The notes beneath the pieces were generated by a model. It did not search any database. It worked only from the letters and a program-made list of their open reading frames with translations, and was not told where the DNA came from. Positions 1-5,793 of a DNA stretch of 7,645 nucleotides are shown one piece after another; within the stretch, counting starts at the first letter, position 1, and every line of letters begins with the position of its first letter. The DNA comes from an uncultured Collinsella sp. (GTDB lineage Bacteria > Actinomycetota > Coriobacteriia > Coriobacteriales > Coriobacteriaceae), in assembly GCA_900551305.1 (NCBI GenBank), contig URVK01000068.1, forward strand, positions 1 to 7,645. The letters run 5' to 3'. The translations under genes and the position numbers were made by a program.

Positions 1-419
1 GTTACAAGCGTCGCGGCGAGTATGGCGTTGCCGGCGGCGAGCGCGGCGACCTGGTCGTGACCACGCACGTGGAGGAGCACCCGCTGTTTAAGCGTAAAGG
101 TGCCGACGTGACCATGGAGGTGCCGGTCTCGGTCTATGAGGCGGCGCTCGGCTGCACGGTGGACGTGCCGACGCCCGGCGGGGCGACGGTCCGTTTGAAG
201 GTGCCTGCGGGTACCCAGACGGGCAAGAAGTTCCGTTTTAAAGAGATGGGCGCGCCCGACGTTAAACACCGTGGCCGCACGGGCGCGCTGCTCGTCGAGA
301 TCAAGGTGCAGGTTCCCACGAACCTGTCTGATGACGAGCGCGACGCGATGACCAAGCTGCGCGAGGCCGATACGCGCGACTACCGCGAGAAGGTCAACCG
401 TTACAAGGCGACGTACTAG
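1..419 (+). CDS. dnaJ: DnaJ (Hsp40) co-chaperone, C-terminal fragment
   Basis: This is the 3' end of a DnaJ gene. The reading frame is open from base 3 and enters from outside the window, so the true start is missing; the GTG at 57 is an internal valine. About 138 residues are visible, ending at TAG 417-419. They match the second C-terminal beta-sandwich domain of DnaJ and the dimerisation tail: a glycine-rich stretch followed by GDLVV, then HPLFKRKGADV, EVPVSVYEAALGCTVDVPTPGG, KVPAGTQTGKKFRF and KVQVPTNLSDDERD. DnaJ hands unfolded clients to DnaK and stimulates its ATPase in the cytoplasm. The J domain and the zinc-finger region lie outside the window, so a CbpA-like Hsp40 without the zinc finger cannot be excluded. 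The hspR gene 72 bp downstream on the same strand suggests the end of a dnaK-grpE-dnaJ-hspR operon, though dnaK and grpE are not seen here. Confidence 0.93.
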   Translation, partial: YKRRGEYGVAGGERGDLVVTTHVEEHPLFKRKGADVTMEVPVSVYEAALGCTVDVPTPGGATVRLKVPAGTQTGKKFRFKEMGAPDVKHRGRTGALLVEIKVQVPTNLSDDERDAMTKLREADTRDYREKVNRYKATY

Positions 420-435
420 GGCGGTCGCGGCACAC

Positions 436-451
436 GCCCGCGCCCGCGGGC
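436..451 (+). other. GC-rich stem-loop between dnaJ and hspR
   Basis: GCCCGC and GCGGGC form a perfect 6-bp stem around a 4-nt loop in the 72-bp gap between dnaJ and hspR. No T-run follows, so it is not a clear terminator. It could partly attenuate transcription or protect a processed dnaJ 3' end. Short GC palindromes are common by chance in GC-rich DNA. Confidence 0.4.
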
Positions 452-491
452 TTATGATGGACGATAACGAGACGGAAAGGGGTCAGGTAGC

Positions 492-908
492 ATGGCCGAG
501 GACAATAGGAACAAACCGCTGTACATGATCAGCGTGGCGGCCGAGCTGACCGGCATGCATCCGCAGACTCTGCGCGTCTACGAATCCAAGGGCCTGGTGA
601 ACCCCCAGCGCTCGGGCGGCAACACGCGTCTGTATTCGCGTGCCGATATCGAGCGCCTGGAGCTCATCAACCAGCTGACCGACGAGGGCATCAACCTTGC
701 CGGCGTGGTGCGCATCCTCGATATGAAGGAGCGTGCCGAGGAGCGCGAGCGCGAGAACGAAAAGCTCCGCGCCCGCGTGCGCCAGCTCGAGGACGAGCTG
801 CACGAGTACAAGATGCAGAAGAAGATCACCGCCCTGGCCCCGCGCGACGGCTCGGTTAACCCCGAACAGGTCATGCGCAAGCTTTTGGGCGCGGGAACCG
901 ATCTTTAG
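492..908 (+). CDS. hspR: HspR, MerR-family heat-shock repressor
   Basis: A 138-residue DNA-binding repressor. The N-terminal winged helix-turn-helix spans about residues 10-77 and carries the HspR signature: ISVAAELTGMHPQTLRVYE at 13-31, KGLVNPQRSGGNTRLYS at 33-49 and the wing/helix segment DEGINLAGVVRIL at 64-76. Residues about 77-112 are a heptad-like, Arg/Glu-rich coiled coil, the usual MerR dimerisation helix. A short tail follows. In Streptomyces and other actinobacteria HspR binds HAIR inverted repeats and represses the dnaK operon, clpB and sometimes lon, with DnaK as co-repressor; that role here is inferred from the family. The ATG at 492 is preceded by a purine-rich GGAAAGGGG tract at about the right distance, and the conserved domain begins only 10 residues in, so the start is secure. 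Placement directly after dnaJ is the usual autoregulated arrangement. Confidence 0.95.
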   Translation: MAEDNRNKPLYMISVAAELTGMHPQTLRVYESKGLVNPQRSGGNTRLYSRADIERLELINQLTDEGINLAGVVRILDMKERAEERERENEKLRARVRQLEDELHEYKMQKKITALAPRDGSVNPEQVMRKLLGAGTDL

Positions 909-945
909 TTACGGCGGCTCTACGACGCAAATCCTAACAATATGA

Positions 946-1013
946 GAGTGGATAATCTCCCACTTTTGGTCCGCTTGAGGGCTAGAAACGGGAGGTTATC
1001 CACTCCCATTTTT
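946..1013 (+). terminator. Terminator-like inverted repeat after hspR
   Basis: Bases 946-961 and 990-1005 are 16-nt arms (GAGTGGATAATCTCCC and GGGAGGTTATCCACTC) that pair at 15 of 16 positions with one G-T, separated by 28 nt. Each arm can also fold locally: AGTGG/CCACT at 947-964 followed by TTT, and GGGAG/CTCCC at 990-1007 followed by ATTTTT at 1008-1013. The position 37 bp after the hspR stop and the T-run suggest termination of the dnaJ-hspR transcript. The long loop and short local stems make strength uncertain, and the element may instead be a dispersed genomic repeat. Confidence 0.55.
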
Positions 1014-1017
1014 GGCT

Positions 1018-1069
1018 GGCACTTGGGGACGTTCCTTCTGTGCCGGCACTTTGGGACACTCCTTGCGCC
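1018..1069. repeat. Two tandem GGCAC/GTGCC-type short repeats
   Basis: Two adjacent related units: 1018-1044 (GGCACTTGGGGACGTTCC, then TTCTGTGCC) and 1045-1069 (GGCACTTTGGGACACTCC, then TTGCGCC). The first is bounded by GGCAC and GTGCC and has a near-palindromic GGGACGTTCC core. The GGGAC-N-TCC core recalls the GGGGACAGG core of the palindromes at 3686, 4554 and 5358, so this may be a distant member of the same repeat class. No gene is visible in this intergenic stretch. Confidence 0.5.
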
Positions 1070-1168
1070 AATATCGCCCTGTGCTTTACTGAGATAAAGT
1101 GAACGCCGAGATTCGTAACCCGCTGGCAACCGTTCTATGGCACGATATTGAACGAATGTATGCTATGC

Positions 1169-1185
1169 GCCCAAATCTTTTGGGC
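1169..1185 (+). other. Leader hairpin ahead of the hydratase gene
   Basis: GCCCAAA and TTTGGGC form a perfect 7-bp stem with a 3-nt loop, ending 5 nt before the GGGAG ribosome-binding site at 1191-1195 that serves the ATG at 1201. A hairpin here fits a 5' leader better than coding sequence and supports the 1201 start over the upstream in-frame GTG at 1099. Confidence 0.45.
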
Positions 1186-1200
1186 AGAGTGGGAGACAGT

Positions 1201-3501
1201 ATGGTCAAGCTGTACGAGGACGGCATCTACCTGCGTAACGGCAGCGAGGTTGTGCCTGAGGCCGAGGCTGCCGAGCGCGGTATTACGCAGACGCCCGAGG
1301 ATGCCAAGCGCGGCACCATCGCGTATTCGATCCTCCAGGCACACAATACGTCCGGCGACCCCGAGGCGCTCAAGATTCGCTTCGACGCCATGGCGAGCCA
1401 CGACATCACCTTTGTCGGCATCATCCAGACGGTGCGCGCCTCGGGCATGGAGCAGTTCCCGCTGCCCTACGTGCTCACCAACTGCCACAACTCGCTGTGC
1501 GCCGTGGGCGGCACCATCAACGAGGACGACCACGTCTTTGGTCTCTCGGCTGCCAAGAAGTACGGCGGCATCTTCGTCCCGCCGCACATCGCCGTCATCC
1601 ACTCCTTTATGCGTGAGAATTTCGCCGGCTGTGGCAAGATGATCCTGGGCTCCGACTCGCACACCCGCTATGGTGCCCTGGGCACCATGGCCGTGGGCGA
1701 GGGCGGTGGCGAGCTGGCAAAGCAGCTGCTGCGCGACACCTACGATGTCGCCTATCCCGGCGTCGTTGCCATCTACCTCACGGGCGCCCCGCGCCCCGGC
1801 GTTGGCCCGCACGACGTGGCGCTCGCCATCATCCGTGCCGTCTTTGCCAAGGGTTACGTTAAGAACAAGGTTATGGAGTTCGTGGGCCCCGGTATCGCGA
1901 GCATGACGACCGACTACCGCAACGGCGTCGACGTCATGACCACCGAGACCACCTGCCTGTCGAGCATCTGGGCCACCGACGAGGACACGCACGCGTTTTT
2001 GACCATGCACGGTCGCGGCGAGGACTACCGCGAGCTCAAGCCCGCCGATGTTGCCTACTACGACGGCTGCGTCGAAGTCGATCTGTCGAGTATCAAGCCC
2101 ATGATCGCGCTGCCGTTCCATCCTTCTAACGGCTTTGAGATCGACGAGCTCAACGAGAACCTCGAGGACATCCTGCACGAGGTGGAGCTCGAGGCCGCCA
2201 AGATCGGCGAGGGCAAGACACACTTTAGCCTGCTCGACAAGATCGTCGACGGCAAGCTGCACGTGCAGCAGGGCGTTATCGCCGGCTGCTCGGGCGGCAA
2301 CTACGACTCCGTGGTCCAGGCCGCCCGCGTGCTCAAGGGCGCCAACACCGGCTGCGGCGAGTTCTCGCTGTCGGTCTATCCCACGAGCCAGCCCGTGGCA
2401 CTCGAGCTTACACGCCGCGGCTATATCTACGACCTCATGGAGGCTGGCGCGATCGTGCGCACGGCGTTCTGCGGTCCGTGCTTCGGTGCCGGCGACACGC
2501 CTGCCAACAACGGGCTGTCCATCCGCCACACCACGCGTAACTTCCCTAACCGCGAGGGTTCCAAGCCGGGTAATGGCCAGCTGAGCGCCGTGGCCCTGAT
2601 GGACGCTCGCTCCATTGCGGCGACGGCTGCCAACGGCGGCGTCCTGACGCCGGCGACCGACCTGCCCGAGGAGACTTGGGACGAGGCCTGCGAGTACACC
2701 TTTGACGACGCGCCGTACAAGAAGCGCGTGTACTGGGGCTTTGGCAAGGCGGAGCCTGCCGACGAGCTGGTCGAGGGTCCCAACATCAAGCCGTGGCCCG
2801 CGATGGAGCCTCTCGGCGACGACATCCTGCTCAAGGTGTGCTCCAAGATCATGGACCCGGTCACCACGACCGACGAGCTCATTCCCTCGGGCGAGACGAG
2901 CTCCTTCCGCTCCAACCCGCTGGGTCTGGCCGAGTTTACGCTCAGCCGTCGCGACCCTGCCTACGTGGGCCGCTCCAAGGAGGTCGACGCGGTGGAAAAG
3001 CGCCGCGTTGCCGGCGAGGCAGCGGGCGACCTGGCGGCACTCGATGCCGAGCTTGCCAGCGTGTTTGAGGCGCTGACCGGCGCGGGTGTCGCGGCCGATG
3101 CCAAGGCGACTGAGTACGGCTCCATGCTCTATGCCAAGAAGCCCGGTGACGGTTCTGCCCGCGAGCAGGCCGCGCGCTGCCAGCGCGTAATTGGCGGCCT
3201 GGCCAACATCGTCCACGAGTACGCCACCAAGCGCTATCGCTCCAACGTGATGAACTGGGGCATGGTGCCCTTCCAGATGGAGGCCGAGCCCAGCTTTGAG
3301 GTGGGCGACTACGTCTTTGTGCCGGGTATCCGCGCCGCGCTCGATGGCGACCTGAAGGGCATCGCCGCCTACGTGGTGCGCGCCGATGGTGCGGTCGAGC
3401 AGATTGAGCTCTACATTGCCGATATGACGGCAGAGGAGCGTGCCATCGTCAAGGCTGGCTGCCTGATCAACTACAACAAGTTCAAGGCCGCTGCCGAGTA
3501 A
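1201..3501 (+). CDS. Aconitase-superfamily hydratase (YbhJ-like)
   Basis: A 766-residue Fe-S hydro-lyase of the aconitase superfamily. Numbered from the ATG at 1201, the [4Fe-4S] ligands are Cys363 (in GCSGGNYDS) and Cys424 and Cys427 (in [10 protein letters not shown]). This spacing closely mirrors Cys358, Cys421 and Cys424 of mitochondrial aconitase. The active-site DSHT is at 152-155, and an RNFPNREG segment follows the last cysteine. The C-terminal swivel domain includes [24 protein letters not shown] and the terminal CLINYNK. Length and motifs resemble the single-chain hydratases related to E. coli YbhJ more than the ~890-residue AcnA, so the substrate may not be citrate. The frame is open upstream to a GTG at 1099. 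The 1201 start is preferred because of GGGAG 5 nt upstream, a leader hairpin before it, unconserved-looking residues before it, and the match in cysteine numbering. It is flanked by terminator-like elements and looks monocistronic. A cytoplasmic role in tricarboxylate or propionate-type metabolism is inferred only. Confidence 0.9.
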   Translation: MVKLYEDGIYLRNGSEVVPEAEAAERGITQTPEDAKRGTIAYSILQAHNTSGDPEALKIRFDAMASHDITFVGIIQTVRASGMEQFPLPYVLTNCHNSLCAVGGTINEDDHVFGLSAAKKYGGIFVPPHIAVIHSFMRENFAGCGKMILGSDSHTRYGALGTMAVGEGGGELAKQLLRDTYDVAYPGVVAIYLTGAPRPGVGPHDVALAIIRAVFAKGYVKNKVMEFVGPGIASMTTDYRNGVDVMTTETTCLSSIWATDEDTHAFLTMHGRGEDYRELKPADVAYYDGCVEVDLSSIKPMIALPFHPSNGFEIDELNENLEDILHEVELEAAKIGEGKTHFSLLDKIVDGKLHVQQGVIAGCSGGNYDSVVQAARVLKGANTGCGEFSLSVYPTSQPVALELTRRGYIYDLMEAGAIVRTAFCGPCFGAGDTPANNGLSIRHTTRNFPNREGSKPGNGQLSAVALMDARSIAATAANGGVLTPATDLPEETWDEACEYTFDDAPYKKRVYWGFGKAEPADELVEGPNIKPWPAMEPLGDDILLKVCSKIMDPVTTTDELIPSGETSSFRSNPLGLAEFTLSRRDPAYVGRSKEVDAVEKRRVAGEAAGDLAALDAELASVFEALTGAGVAADAKATEYGSMLYAKKPGDGSAREQAARCQRVIGGLANIVHEYATKRYRSNVMNWGMVPFQMEAEPSFEVGDYVFVPGIRAALDGDLKGIAAYVVRADGAVEQIELYIADMTAEERAIVKAGCLINYNKFKAAAE

Positions 3502-3516
3502 CGCACTTAATTGTCC

Positions 3517-3590
3517 GCCCGGGGCTTACCCTTTCCCGCCCGCTCACGCGCTTCGCGAGGGTCGCGTTCGGGAAAGGGTAAGCCCCGGGC
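3517..3590. repeat. Perfect 22-bp inverted repeat (74-bp hairpin element)
   Basis: Arms 3517-3538 and 3569-3590 are perfect 22-bp reverse complements, beginning GCCCGGGGCTTACC and ending GGTAAGCCCCGGGC. The 30-nt centre contains a second small hairpin, CGCG-CTT-CGCG at 3547-3557. It starts 15 bp after the hydratase stop. No T-run follows on the + strand (TACATTTCTG), so it is not a standard intrinsic terminator, but such a hairpin could block exonucleases or act in both directions. The perfect arms suggest a mobile or dispersed palindromic element. Confidence 0.8.
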
Positions 3591-3643
3591 TACATTTCTG
3601 CGTTCTCGTTGGGTCTTGAGGGACGCTAAAAATAGACTTGCTT

Positions 3644-3678
3644 GAAGCCGCCTCTGTTATCGGGGCGGCTTCTTTTTT
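3644..3678 (+). terminator. Rho-independent terminator
   Basis: GAAGCCGCC (3644-3652) and GGCGGCTTC (3664-3672) form a perfect 9-bp stem around an 11-nt loop, followed at once by six T residues at 3673-3678. This is a strong intrinsic terminator on the + strand. It most likely ends the hydratase transcript, although it lies 143 bp beyond the stop codon; a short untranslated transcript starting in between cannot be excluded. On the - strand no T-run follows the stem. Confidence 0.85.
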
Positions 3679-3685
3679 GTCGAAA

Positions 3686-3720
3686 ACCGCCACAAAGGGG
3701 ACAGGCACCTTTGTGGCGGT
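3686..3720. repeat. REP-like palindrome, copy 1
   Basis: ACCGCCACAAAGG (3686-3698) and CCTTTGTGGCGGT (3708-3720) are perfect 13-bp arms around the 9-nt loop GGACAGGCA. Copies 2 and 3 lie at 4554 and 5358. Read on the - strand, the stem runs straight into TTTTCG, so this copy could also terminate the leftward gene whose stop is at 3775-3777. Confidence 0.85.
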
Positions 3721-3774
3721 GGGGAACGAGCTCGATGTTGTTGTGATCGTTGAGCGGTATGTTAATGAGCGGCT

Positions 3775-4443
3775 CTACAGAATTTCATCCGGGTTGGCGG
3801 GTTTGGTTGTTTTGGGGATGCCGAGTTTGGATGACGCGAAATCGTCAACATTGTCCTTAATTCCGTCTTTGGTGTAGACAGTGACCATATAGGTGCTGTG
3901 TCCGAATTCGCCCTTGTCGCGTGTTGCCCAGGCATCCCAGTAGGCGGCCCCGTTTCGCCCTTTGATTTTTCCGACACGGCGGAGTTCTGTTCGCTTTAAT
4001 TTCTGGTTGCTATAGATGGTTCGACCGGCTTCCGCGGTGAGCCCGCACTGTCCAAGCAGCTTGTCGAGGACTTGGTTCATGTGGCGCTCATCGGTGTTTG
4101 GTGCGTAGTCGTAGGCGAGGGTGATGGAGTCGAGTGGCTGGTCGTCGATCAGATAGTTTAGCGCCTGAGGTTCAAGGCAGAAATAGGGGGAGCATCCGTC
4201 GACCTTGCCGAGCAACGGTAACTTGGACTGCCAACTTCCGGTGGGAATTGCATATTCGTAGAACACGCCACGGCAGACAAAGGAGAGCGAGGTGGCACGC
4301 GAGCCGGCGTCGATCATCCCGCAAAGATCGAAGGGCGAGGCGATACCAAAAGAAAAGGGCGTGATGACGATAAGGAAGAGCATCACGATGGGTATGGCGA
4401 GAATGGCGATGACGTTGCGACCGGTGGAATGAGACGGCTTCAT
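3775..4443 (-). CDS. Membrane-anchored protein of unknown function
   Basis: I do not recognise this 222-residue protein. It has a short polar N-terminus (MKPSHSTGRN), then one strongly hydrophobic segment at about residues 10-34 (VIAILAIPIVMLFLIVITPF onward). This is either an uncleaved anchor or a signal peptide, placing the rest outside the cytoplasm. The soluble part has five cysteines (41, 57, 84, 89, 133), a Lys/Arg-rich stretch at about 147-163 and a polar C-terminus (PKTTKPANPDEIL). No catalytic motif is evident. The start is the ATG read leftward from 4443, with GAGGAG at 4449-4454 five nt upstream; a TTG six codons earlier (4461) is in frame but has no comparable site. It is divergent from the gene at 4678, and palindrome copy 1, which ends in TTTT on this strand, is its likely terminator. 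Base composition is visibly lower in GC than in the flanking metabolic and chaperone genes, which hints at acquisition or rapid divergence. Confidence 0.75.
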   Translation of the reverse strand: MKPSHSTGRNVIAILAIPIVMLFLIVITPFSFGIASPFDLCGMIDAGSRATSLSFVCRGVFYEYAIPTGSWQSKLPLLGKVDGCSPYFCLEPQALNYLIDDQPLDSITLAYDYAPNTDERHMNQVLDKLLGQCGLTAEAGRTIYSNQKLKRTELRRVGKIKGRNGAAYWDAWATRDKGEFGHSTYMVTVYTKDGIKDNVDDFASSKLGIPKTTKPANPDEIL

Positions 4444-4553
4444 ATGCGCTCCTCGAGACAAAGATCTGTTGAGGATAGGCAGAAATGGATATGTTCAGAG
4501 AACAATTCAAGTTTAATCTCATGGCGCGAGATGGTCGACCGTTAGCGTCGAAA

Positions 4554-4588
4554 ACCACCACAAAGGTGCCTGTCCCCTTTGTGGTGGT
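4554..4588. repeat. REP-like palindrome, copy 2 (loop inverted)
   Basis: ACCACCACAAAGG (4554-4566) and CCTTTGTGGTGGT (4576-4588) are perfect 13-bp arms around TGCCTGTCC, the exact reverse complement of the copy 1 loop. The outer flanks match copy 1 in the same orientation: GTCGAAAACC at 4547-4556 and 3679-3688 on the left, and GGTGAGGAGCG against GGTGGGGAACG on the right. It lies in the divergent intergenic region between two unknown genes. On the - strand it is followed by TTTTCG. Confidence 0.85.
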
Positions 4589-4607
4589 GAGGAGCGCGCG
4601 GCTTCTT

Positions 4608-4636
4608 TTGGTAATAGTGTTAGCTGGCGGTATCAT
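4608..4636 (+). promoter_or_regulatory. Predicted sigma-70-type promoter for the gene at 4678
   Basis: TTGGTA at 4608-4613 (4 of 6 against TTGACA) and TATCAT at 4631-4636 (5 of 6 against TATAAT) are separated by 17 bp. Initiation would fall near 4643, leaving a leader of roughly 35 nt before the GTG at 4678. This excludes the earlier in-frame GTG at 4639 as the start from this promoter. Confidence 0.55.
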
Positions 4637-4677
4637 TAGTGCAGGTGGCGAAGGTTTGCATTGTGGGGTGTTTTGCC

Positions 4678-5349
4678 GTGAGCCGTTCTGCCCGTATTGG
4701 ATTGATTGTCTTGGCGCTTGCGATCGCTGTGGTTGGCGCGGGCGCTGTCGGTATGGCATTTCTACCTGCTGCGGTGACGGAGCCGTTGGTCAAGCCTGTG
4801 GCTCAATCTGTCGAACTTCTGACCGGCGACGACAAGCCCGAGACCATTACCGTTGATTTTGATGAGCAGCCGGCTGTGCTGGGTATTAGCAATTATCCGA
4901 GTATTCAGCTTGGGGCCATGCGCTATACCACGGATACAAGCCTGATCGATAGGGCGTCCGAGCTACTCAAGGGCAAAACATTTAAGCGTTGGTACGGATA
5001 TGCGTCCTATCGGGCAAAAGCGAACGACATGGTTGGCGGATGTCACTCTTCCATCGAGCTGGACACTGCAAACGGCGCAAAGTTATGTGATGTCTCGTAC
5101 GATCCGGGTTACGAGGGCAATGAGGGTCCGGGTATTTACATCATGGCCGGCGATGCAGCCTATGTCATGGAGGGCGACCAGGCCGAGCTCAACGATTTTA
5201 TGGGTCAGTGTATCCAAGATGCCTATGAACAGACCTGCTTGCCCGACCCGCAGACTGCACGCGATAGTGGGTCTGCCCGTATATGGCTCTTCGAGGATGA
5301 GATGCCCTGGAGCGGCGAATCGGGAAGCACGGGTTCGGCAAGTAAATAG
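4678..5349 (+). CDS. Secreted or membrane-anchored protein of unknown function
   Basis: I do not recognise this 223-residue protein. The N-terminus MSRSARIGLI leads into a hydrophobic segment at about residues 7-28 rich in Ala, Val, Leu and Gly, fitting a signal peptide or a single membrane anchor with a basic cytoplasmic tip. The exported part is acidic and contains four cysteines (122, 137, 178, 187), enough for two disulfides, aromatic-rich WYGYASYRAK at 105-114, and a Ser/Gly-rich tail. No enzyme motif is visible. The GTG at 4678 is chosen over an in-frame GTG at 4639 because the predicted promoter -10 box (4631-4636) lies too close to 4639 and a GGGGTG sequence (4665-4670) precedes 4678. 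It is divergent from the 222-residue protein at 3775-4443, which has a similar size and layout; both share a short L(D/N)-x3-GQC-like segment (GQC at 131-133 there, 176-178 here), too little to prove homology. A palindrome follows the stop by 8 bp. Confidence 0.72.
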   Translation: MSRSARIGLIVLALAIAVVGAGAVGMAFLPAAVTEPLVKPVAQSVELLTGDDKPETITVDFDEQPAVLGISNYPSIQLGAMRYTTDTSLIDRASELLKGKTFKRWYGYASYRAKANDMVGGCHSSIELDTANGAKLCDVSYDPGYEGNEGPGIYIMAGDAAYVMEGDQAELNDFMGQCIQDAYEQTCLPDPQTARDSGSARIWLFEDEMPWSGESGSTGSASK

Positions 5350-5357
5350 AGACTGCA

Positions 5358-5393
5358 ACCACCACAAAGGTACCCGTCCCCTTTGTAGTAGTT
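5358..5393. repeat. REP-like palindrome, copy 3
   Basis: ACCACCACAAAGG (5358-5370) pairs with CCTTTGTAGTAGT (from 5380) with two mismatched positions, both G-T or A-C depending on the strand, around the loop TACCCGTCC, which differs from the copy 2 loop at two positions. It has the same loop orientation as copy 2 but lacks the GTCGAAA flank. It lies 8 bp after the stop at 5349 and may protect or end that transcript. Confidence 0.8.
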
Positions 5394-5397
5394 CTCG

Positions 5398-5620
5398 GTT
5401 TGTCTCGATCTGTAACGTCTTGGCCGCTAAAAGTGGGCCTGGTGTTACAGATTTAGATTTTCGATTCGGGTGTCTTCTGTTTGTCTCAATCTGTAACAGA
5501 TAGGGCCCTATTTGCCGAGTAGTTGTTACAGATTTAGATAAACGGGCGCCGCTGAGCATTTCATCTCGATCTGTAACACCTAGGACCAAAAATGGCTGCT
5601 AGATGTTACAGATCGAGATG
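5398..5620. repeat. Periodic array of six alternating 14-bp half-sites (three hairpin units)
   Basis: Three 55-bp units at 5403-5457, 5484-5538 and 5564-5618. Each starts with TCTC(G/A)ATCTGTAAC and ends with its near reverse complement, GTTACAGATTTAGA twice and GTTACAGATCGAGA once. The spacer between the arms is exactly 27 nt in all three, with different sequence each time. Half-sites start at 5403, 5444, 5484, 5525, 5564 and 5605, that is every 39-41 bp, close to four helical turns. Units 1 and 2 also share GTTTG just before the left arm. Unit 3 has perfect 17-bp arms (5562-5578 and 5604-5620). Spacers of units 1 and 3 can extend the stem (GGCC/GGCC; CTAG/CTAG). No open frame explains it. 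It could be a protein-binding array, a set of dispersed palindromic elements or structured RNA. Confidence 0.85.
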
Positions 5621-5644
5621 GTAGTGCGCCTGGGCAGCGGCGGG

Positions 5645-5718
5645 CTGACATCTCAGTACCCTATCCATCAATCACTCAGAAAATCTTATATATAGAGACT
5701 TAGATTTGTGTATAAGAT
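5645..5718 (+). promoter_or_regulatory. Upstream regulatory region of clpB with A+T-rich inverted repeat
   Basis: ATCTTATA (5683-5690) and TATAAGAT (5711-5718) form an 8-bp inverted repeat 79-114 bp before the clpB start. As + strand RNA the stem extends to 14 bp (5683-5696 with 5705-5718) using three G-U pairs and an 8-nt loop. On the other strand those pairs would be A-C mismatches. A CTGACA at 5645-5650 (5 of 6 to a -35 box) has only a poor -10 (ATCAAT, 5667-5672). No HAIR (CTTGAGT-N7-ACTCAAG) or CIRCE sequence is visible, so the HspR site, if any, is not identified. Confidence 0.45.
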
Positions 5719-5757
5719 CGCGCAAAGCTGGCAACAATACTTCTCGAACAACGTGAA

Positions 5758-5793
5758 GCCGCCCCGTAGGGCGGCCACCCCAAGAGAGGTGAT
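5758..5793 (+). promoter_or_regulatory. clpB leader hairpin and strong ribosome-binding site
   Basis: GCCGCCC (5758-5764) and GGGCGGC (5769-5775) form a perfect 7-bp GC stem with a CGTA loop. Ten nt later comes GAGGTGAT (5786-5793), an 8-nt perfect complement of the 16S rRNA 3' end, well placed for the ATG at 5797. The hairpin does not cover the ribosome-binding site, so it is not an obvious translational switch; it may protect the mRNA. Confidence 0.65.

Noticed and set aside
57..419. A separate 120-residue gene starting at GTG 57
   Set aside because: The frame is open upstream and the residues before 57 match DnaJ (glycine-rich stretch and GDL), so this is an internal codon of a longer gene.
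972..979. CTTGAGG at 972 and 3614 as HspR (HAIR) half-sites
   Set aside because: Neither has a matching ACTCAAG-like half 7 bp away, and neither is placed upstream of a chaperone gene.
1135..3216. 693-codon open frame on the - strand opposite the hydratase gene
   Set aside because: It is antisense to a well-conserved enzyme; GC-rich third positions often leave the complementary frame free of stops. The product is low-complexity and matches nothing I recognise.
3638..3877. 79-codon + strand frame across the terminator and first palindrome
   Set aside because: It runs through an intrinsic terminator and a palindrome and overlaps the 3' end of the - strand gene; the palindrome supplies much of its sequence.
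4485..4856. 123-codon + strand frame across the second palindrome
   Set aside because: It crosses the repeat and the predicted promoter and overlaps the better-supported gene at 4678 in another frame; its product is Cys/Arg-rich and shadow-like.
5083..5589. 168-codon - strand frame across the repeat array
   Set aside because: It spans the exported-protein gene 3' end, a palindrome and two repeat units, so its translation reflects repeat sequence rather than a protein.
5398..5620. CRISPR array
   Set aside because: The repeats are only 14 bp, alternate in orientation, and there are no cas genes in the window; only five short intervals separate them.
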